Source: Thiomargarita sp. (GTDB lineage: Bacteria; Pseudomonadota; Gammaproteobacteria; Beggiatoales; Beggiatoaceae). From it: DNA of 5,940 nucleotides. The translations under genes were made by a program, and so were the position numbers. The stretch is from contig JAUXCJ010000088.1 in assembly GCA_030618965.1 (NCBI GenBank), positions 1-5,940 on the forward strand, in the 5' to 3' direction. Positions within the stretch are counted from its first letter, which is position 1, and every line of letters starts with the position of its first letter. This document shows, in pieces, positions 1 through 4,183 of this stretch. Below the pieces are notes generated by a model. The model was not told the DNA's origin. It saw only the letters and a program-made list of their open reading frames with translations, and searched no databases.

Positions 1-34
1 GAAACCGAGTTCAATCTGCATTTGAATAACGATG
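1..34 (+). other. Probable upstream reading frame of msbA, out of frame with the rest
   Basis: Frame 1 is open from the left edge and encodes ETEFNLHLNND, a polar stretch. It resembles the periplasmic loop between transmembrane helices 1 and 2 of MsbA, where E. coli (from memory) has a Leu-Leu-Asp-Asp-Gly-Phe type sequence. The downstream MsbA frame (frame 2) has a TGA stop at 23-25. This suggests the real gene enters the window in frame 1 and shifts near positions 22-35, through mutation or a sequencing/assembly error. The fragment is too short to be certain. Confidence 0.4.
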
Positions 35-1585
35 ATGCCAATTTTTTTGATTTTATTATTTTCAATCAAAGGCTTGGCAATGTTAGCCAGTAGTGTTGGT
101 ATGACTTGGGTGGCATCGCGTGTCGTTATGGATTTACGCGCAAATATGTTTGATAAAATTTTAACCTTGCCAACTAGTGACTTTGATCAAACTTCAGCGG
201 GCGTATTATTATCCAAAGTTACTTATGATGTTAGTCGCGTCATGGCTGCCGCTACTGAGACTTTATTGATTTTAGTGCGTGATACTTTATCAATTATAGG
301 CTTGCTGGCATGGATGTTTTATCTTAATTGGATGTTGTCTTTAATCGTTTTTACTATTATGCCAATAACAATTGTGGTTGTAGGTGTTGTGAGCAAACGC
401 TTGCGTCGAATGAATACTTCTATGCAAGATGCGATGGGAGATATAACGCGGGTACTAGAAGAAGCCATTGGCGGGCATAAACTGATTAAAGTCTTTGGTG
501 GACAGCCTTATGAGCAAAAACGTTTTCAAGTGGCTAGTAATCAAGTGCGTCGTTTTGAAGTCAAAACCAAAGTAACCTCTGGCTTAAGCGTCTTTATTGT
601 GCAACTACTCACTGCCTGTTCTTTGGGGGTTATTATTTATATTGCTGCTCAACAATCAGCTGCGGATAATATTACAGTTGGCGGATTTGTGTCACTATTT
701 ACAGCAATGGGTTTATTATTTAGCCCGATCAAACGTTTGACGCAAGTCAATGATAAATTACAACAAGGCTTGGCTGCCGCGCAAAGTGTGTTTAATTTGA
801 TAGATAAAGCCTCAGAAGTGGATAACACTAATGGGCATTTAATAAAAACACAGCAATTGTCTGGCAAATTGACTTTTAAACAAGTTAATTTTAATTATGA
901 TGCTACTCCAGCTTTACGAGATATTTCTTTAACTATTATGCCGGGCGAAACTATCGCTTTTGTTGGCGCAAGTGGCAGTGGTAAAAGCACTTTAGCCAAT
1001 TTGATACCACACTTTTACACAATAAATCAAGGCCAGTTATTCCTTGACGATATAAATATCAATGAGTTACCATTAGCGACTCTCCGCGCCAATATTGCCC
1101 TTGTCAGCCAAGAAGTGGTGCTATTTAATGATAGTGTTGCCGCAAATATCGCTTATGGCGCAATGGCAGATGCCCCGCGTGAAAAAATCATTGAGGCGAC
1201 GGAATCAGCTTATGCGATGGAATTTATTCAACAAATGCCGAATGGCTTAGATACATCTATTGGAGAAAGAGGAGTCAAATTATCAGGTGGGCAACGACAA
1301 CGACTTGCGATTGCCCGAGCCTTGCTCAAAAATGCCCCGATTCTCATTTTTGATGAAGCCACATCAGCATTAGACACCCAATCAGAATATCAAGTGCAAC
1401 AATCATTAGATAAACTCAAACAAGGGCGCACAACAATCATTATTGCCCATCGCTTGTCAACAATTGCCAAAGCAGATAGAATTGTTGTGATGGAAAAAGG
1501 TCGTATTGTTGAAATAGGACAACATGCTGAATTGATTGAAAAACAAGGAAGTTATGCCAAATTATATCAACTCCAAGAAGGATAA
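32..1585 (+). CDS. msbA: MsbA-family lipid A ABC exporter (permease fused to ATPase), lacking N-terminus
   Basis: This is an inner-membrane half-transporter that, as a homodimer, uses ATP to flip lipid A-core from the cytoplasmic to the periplasmic leaflet. The 517 readable residues align without gaps to E. coli MsbA from about its residue 66 (M-P near TM2, then WVASRVVM, LLSKVTYD, KVFGGQ), so roughly 65 residues including TM1 are missing. Hydrophobic helices lie near residues 1-22, 78-97, 99-119, 184-206 and 213-232. The ATPase domain runs from about 278 to 517. It has Walker A GASGSGKST (312-320), Q-loop Gln360, signature LSGGQ (417-421), Walker B ILIFDE (437-442), D-loop SALD (445-448) and switch His473. 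All ATPase residues are intact. The ATG at 32 has no Shine-Dalgarno sequence and follows an in-frame TGA at 23-25, so it is probably not the true start. A related lipid exporter is possible, but the sequence resemblance to MsbA is strong. Confidence 0.88.
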   Translation: MMPIFLILLFSIKGLAMLASSVGMTWVASRVVMDLRANMFDKILTLPTSDFDQTSAGVLLSKVTYDVSRVMAAATETLLILVRDTLSIIGLLAWMFYLNWMLSLIVFTIMPITIVVVGVVSKRLRRMNTSMQDAMGDITRVLEEAIGGHKLIKVFGGQPYEQKRFQVASNQVRRFEVKTKVTSGLSVFIVQLLTACSLGVIIYIAAQQSAADNITVGGFVSLFTAMGLLFSPIKRLTQVNDKLQQGLAAAQSVFNLIDKASEVDNTNGHLIKTQQLSGKLTFKQVNFNYDATPALRDISLTIMPGETIAFVGASGSGKSTLANLIPHFYTINQGQLFLDDININELPLATLRANIALVSQEVVLFNDSVAANIAYGAMADAPREKIIEATESAYAMEFIQQMPNGLDTSIGERGVKLSGGQRQRLAIARALLKNAPILIFDEATSALDTQSEYQVQQSLDKLKQGRTTIIIAHRLSTIAKADRIVVMEKGRIVEIGQHAELIEKQGSYAKLYQLQEG

Positions 1586-1615
1586 TTTTACATACAAATA
1601 ACAGGAAACCGATTG

Positions 1616-2182
1616 ATGAAATGGTTTTTTTTAAGCATTCTTATTTTCCCAATTAATTGCCTAGCCACAAATGCTGATGAGGCGATGAACTCATGGCTTG
1701 CTATTATTGTCGCAGTGCTGATGATATGCCTTATTATTTTCATATTATTCAGCCAACGCCAGAAAATTATAGAAGTCTTCAAAAATTATAAAAGGCATCA
1801 AGAAACTGATAAATCGAGTGTTTCTGAACCAGATCATAAAAGTGCTGAATCTGAAAAAACTTGGACATTATCAGGGGTTGACACACAAGGCGATGACATC
1901 AAGTTCACCCTCTATGAGACAGAGTTACAAAACGCGCCACGAGGTATAACAATAGGCGGCTCAGCAAAGCTCAGTGAATTAATTCCTAAAGATAATAGCC
2001 TCACTAATCGCCATGCCATGTTCAGTTATAGGGATAATAATCTTTATATTGAAGATTTAAATTCCTTCAATGGAACTGAAGTGGATGGTGTTAAGCTCAA
2101 CCCTTTTGAACCAAGGATATTATCGCTGGATAATACCTTGACATTAGGTCAAATAGAATTGAGGTTTACACAAAACAATTAA
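1616..2182 (+). CDS. Membrane-anchored FHA-domain protein
   Basis: This 188-residue protein has an N-terminal hydrophobic segment (about residues 4-17, ending CLA) that could be a signal peptide or a first membrane helix. A strong transmembrane helix follows at about 27-45, then a basic/polar linker (46-82) and a C-terminal FHA domain (about 83-188). FHA domains bind phosphothreonine peptides. The fold motifs are visible: ITIGG at 111-115, T-N-R-H at 130-133, and D-L-N-S-F-N-G-T at 147-154. The usual Arg of the Gly-Arg motif is Gly here, and the Ser of S-x-x-H is Thr. ATG 1616 was chosen because AGGA at 1603-1606 sits nine bases upstream; a TTG at 1613 would add one residue. It starts 30 bases after the msbA stop, so co-transcription is plausible. 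No kinase or secretion gene is adjacent, so its pathway is unknown. The domain call is firm; the role is not. Confidence 0.8.
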   Translation: MKWFFLSILIFPINCLATNADEAMNSWLAIIVAVLMICLIIFILFSQRQKIIEVFKNYKRHQETDKSSVSEPDHKSAESEKTWTLSGVDTQGDDIKFTLYETELQNAPRGITIGGSAKLSELIPKDNSLTNRHAMFSYRDNNLYIEDLNSFNGTEVDGVKLNPFEPRILSLDNTLTLGQIELRFTQNN

Positions 2183-2201
2183 AATGCCAGTCGTTCTTAT
2201 A

Positions 2202-2261
2202 AAAACTAAAAAATTCAGATAAAAATTAAAGATTTTCTCATTATCCGAAGTTTTTAGTTTT
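2202..2261. repeat. AT-rich inverted repeat in the gap after the FHA gene
   Basis: An 11-base arm, AAAACTAAAAA (2202-2212), is exactly complementary to TTTTTAGTTTT (2251-2261), with 38 bases between. Only one pair per arm is G-C and the loop is long, so any hairpin would be weak. It may be a poor terminator for the FHA gene, a protein-binding site, or chance in an AT-rich gap. The whole gap 2183-2336 shows no other gene or RNA that I can recognise. Confidence 0.3.
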
Positions 2262-2280
2262 AATCACTTAATTTTTTTGG

Positions 2281-2336
2281 TAAAATAATTGTTTTTTTTC
2301 AATACATATACTTAAATTAATAGATACAATAAAAAT
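2281..2336 (+). promoter_or_regulatory. AT-rich leader and presumed promoter of the di-haem cytochrome gene
   Basis: The cytochrome gene follows a gap and a possible weak terminator, so it probably has its own promoter here. A TAAAAT hexamer at 2281-2286 (5 of 6 to the sigma-70 -10 box) and TTGTTT at 2289-2294 with TAAATT at 2313-2318 are candidates, but neither pair is convincing in such AT-rich DNA. There is no Shine-Dalgarno sequence before the ATG at 2337; the preceding bases are nearly all A and T, so initiation may rely on an unstructured leader. Confidence 0.22.
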
Positions 2337-3722
2337 ATGATCAGGCAAAAACATGCCACCTTGAAGCATTGTTCCCGTAGGGGATTGATAGGCATCACTC
2401 TCGTTACCACGCTGTTTGCCAGTTCAGTATGGGCTAATGAATTTTCCGTCACTGACGATGACTTCCCACCACGCAATGAAGCCAAGGAAGAACTTGGCAA
2501 ATTATTATTTTTCGATAAAATCCTCAGCGGAAATAAAAATATTTCCTGTGCGACTTGTCATCATCCCTTAGCAGCTACAAGTGACGGACTTTCCTTGCCG
2601 GTAGGCGAAGGTGCCCGTGGACTAGGTGTCACCCGAGATACCGGGAGTGGGGGTGATGCTATTCACGAAAGAGTCCCTCGCAATTCGCCACATATTTTCA
2701 ATCTGGGGGCGATGGAGTTCACCCGTATGTTCCATGATGGGCGAGTAGAGGTAGATGATACCCAGCCGAGCGGTTTCTTGACACCAGCGGGTGATGATTT
2801 TCCTTTAGGATTAGATAATGTGTTGGCAGCACAAGCCATGTTTCCAGTGACCTCTGGTACGGAAATGGCGGGGCAGGCTGGGGAAAATAAGATTGGTAAG
2901 GTTGCCGCTAAGGGCAAATTGGTGAGGGTTTGGAAAAAATTAGCGAAGCGACTCAGAAAGATACCCAAATATGTCAAGTTATTTAAAAAGGCGTTCCCAG
3001 CAGATATTAGGAGAAAGAGAGACATTACCTATGTGCATGCTGCGAATGCTATTGCCGCTTTTGAAGCGTCAGCTTGGCGATGCACCAACTCCAAATTTGA
3101 CCAGTTTGTGAATAGTAAATTCTACTATAAATTCAAAGTGTTCAGTAAACAGGAACTTCATGGTGCCAAGTTATTTTACGATAAAGCAGGGTGTGGGAAT
3201 TGCCATAGTGGTAAGTTTCAAACTGATCACCAGTTTCATGCGATTGGGGTTCCTCAGATTGGGGCTGGAAAAGGGGATAATTTACCGGGCTACACCGACG
3301 GACATGATGACTTTGGTCGTGAGCGAGTCACAAATAATGAGGGCGACCGCTTTAAGTTTCGTACCCCAACCCTACGTCAGGTGGCATTAACTGGCCCTTG
3401 GGGACATGATGGTGCTTACAACAGCTTAGAATCGATGGTGCGCCATCACCTAAACCCAGTATATGCGTTGCATAACTATGATACGAACCAAGCCATTTTG
3501 CCATCAATAGAATACCTAGATCGTTATGATTTTATTGCACATAGCTACGAGGATCGTCGTCAAGCCATCGCCGATGCTATTGAAATCGAGCCAGTAGAGC
3601 TAAACGATAAAGAAATTTCTGCCCTCATGGCATTTCTGTATACGCTGACTGATTTTGAGTGTATCGATCTTCGCAAAGATGTTCCTGTAAGCGTACCGAG
3701 TGGACTTCCTATGTGGGATTGA
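2337..3722 (+). CDS. Secreted di-haem cytochrome c, peroxidase/MauG superfamily
   Basis: This is a 461-residue periplasmic di-haem protein of the bacterial cytochrome c peroxidase/MauG superfamily. These enzymes reduce hydrogen peroxide or, like MauG, use high-valent iron to oxidise protein residues. Residues 1-33 look like a signal peptide: a basic N-region, a hydrophobic core at 17-31, and probable cleavage after SVWA. Haem sites are CATCH (71-75) and CGNCH (286-290). Superfamily marks include ELGKLLFFD (52-60), PRNSP (114-118), FHDGR (132-136), RTPTLRQVALTGPW (342-355) and HDG (357-359). Gln166 and Glu176 match the catalytic Gln104/Glu114 of Pseudomonas CcpA. Unlike CcpA, the distal His position is Glu91, the inter-haem Trp is His133, and the Met/Tyr ligand position of the second haem is His371. 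There is an insertion of about 23 residues between His133 and Gln166 and a very basic stretch at 185-228. Cys249 and Cys442 could form a disulfide. It is transcribed alone, and no substrate or partner gene is visible. The family is certain; the substrate is unknown. Confidence 0.9.
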   Translation: MIRQKHATLKHCSRRGLIGITLVTTLFASSVWANEFSVTDDDFPPRNEAKEELGKLLFFDKILSGNKNISCATCHHPLAATSDGLSLPVGEGARGLGVTRDTGSGGDAIHERVPRNSPHIFNLGAMEFTRMFHDGRVEVDDTQPSGFLTPAGDDFPLGLDNVLAAQAMFPVTSGTEMAGQAGENKIGKVAAKGKLVRVWKKLAKRLRKIPKYVKLFKKAFPADIRRKRDITYVHAANAIAAFEASAWRCTNSKFDQFVNSKFYYKFKVFSKQELHGAKLFYDKAGCGNCHSGKFQTDHQFHAIGVPQIGAGKGDNLPGYTDGHDDFGRERVTNNEGDRFKFRTPTLRQVALTGPWGHDGAYNSLESMVRHHLNPVYALHNYDTNQAILPSIEYLDRYDFIAHSYEDRRQAIADAIEIEPVELNDKEISALMAFLYTLTDFECIDLRKDVPVSVPSGLPMWD

Positions 3723-3792
3723 TTAACACAGGCTTCACACCAGCATTTTGCTACCACGTATTTTTTCGCTAAGAACTAATCTTTAATATTAT

Positions 3793-3830
3793 TTCGAGGC
3801 TAAAGTTTATTTTTTAAATTTAGCCTCGAA
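3793..3830. terminator. Hairpin between convergent genes, likely bidirectional terminator
   Basis: A perfect 12-bp stem pairs TTCGAGGCTAAA (3793-3804) with TTTAGCCTCGAA (3819-3830) around a 14-base AT-rich loop. It lies 70 bases past the cytochrome stop and about 40 bases past the nirD stop on the other strand, where a shared terminator is expected. Neither side has a clear T-tract after the stem; the T-run is inside the loop. Rho-independent activity is therefore uncertain, and the stem may protect 3' ends instead. Confidence 0.6.
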
Positions 3831-3871
3831 TGCACTTTGTTGGAATAGCTCGTGCTGTACGGAATATCAGC

Positions 3872-4183
3872 TCACATTTCTAAAAATAATTGCCCATCAG
3901 CCTCAACGTGAACTGTAAAACGTCCAGTACAGCCTTCATCAGGTGCAAGGGCTTGTCCATCCTCCAAATTAACACGCCAATTATGTAAGGGACAAGTCAC
4001 TGTGTGACCATAAACTATGCCTTGCGATAAGGGGCCTTTTTTGTGAGGACAACTATCTGATACGGCAAAAACAGCATCATCAGCAGTTCTAAAGACTGCA
4101 ATATCACCCTGTGTACTTTGAACAACACGCGCACCTAATTTAGGTATGTCATTGATAGTTCCAATATTAATCCTATTTGCCAT
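3872..4183 (-). CDS. nirD: Nitrite reductase (NADH) small subunit, Rieske type
   Basis: This 103-residue small subunit partners NirB in the cytoplasmic NADH-dependent siroheme nitrite reductase, which reduces nitrite to ammonium with six electrons. It is a single Rieske-like domain, close to the usual NirD length. The [2Fe-2S] ligand pairs are present: Cys45 and His47 in CPHKKGPL, and Cys64 and His67 in CPLHNW. The family C-terminal motif PDEGCTGRF lies at 81-89. E. coli NirD, as I recall it, has lost these ligands, so this protein is of the cluster-binding kind common in other proteobacteria and in assimilatory enzymes. The ATG overlaps the nirB stop by one base (TAATG), with AGGAG eight bases upstream inside the nirB end, so translation is probably coupled. 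It is the last gene of its operon in this window, 41 bases from the shared hairpin. Confidence 0.95.
   Translation of the reverse strand: MANRINIGTINDIPKLGARVVQSTQGDIAVFRTADDAVFAVSDSCPHKKGPLSQGIVYGHTVTCPLHNWRVNLEDGQALAPDEGCTGRFTVHVEADGQLFLEM

Noticed and set aside
1616..1700. Lipoprotein signal in the FHA protein, around the Cys in P-I-N-C-L-A
   Set aside because: Asn before the Cys does not fit the lipobox, and a transmembrane helix follows directly.
2663..3025. A 120-codon open frame on the minus strand within the cytochrome gene
   Set aside because: It lies antisense to a well-supported di-haem gene, has no recognisable domain or Shine-Dalgarno sequence, and its frame is explained by the coding strand.
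3160..3390. A 76-codon plus-strand frame across the second haem motif of the cytochrome
   Set aside because: The cytochrome frame carries the CGNCH motif and conserved flanks there; the alternative frame is a shadow.
2337..3722. Assignment as mauG or mbnH by name
   Set aside because: No methylamine dehydrogenase, MbnP-like or methanobactin gene is nearby, and key ligand positions differ from MauG, so only the superfamily can be supported.
3742..3752. Small hairpin AGCA-TTT-TGCT just after the cytochrome stop
   Set aside because: A four-base-pair stem is too short to support as a terminator, and the 12-bp hairpin downstream is a better candidate.
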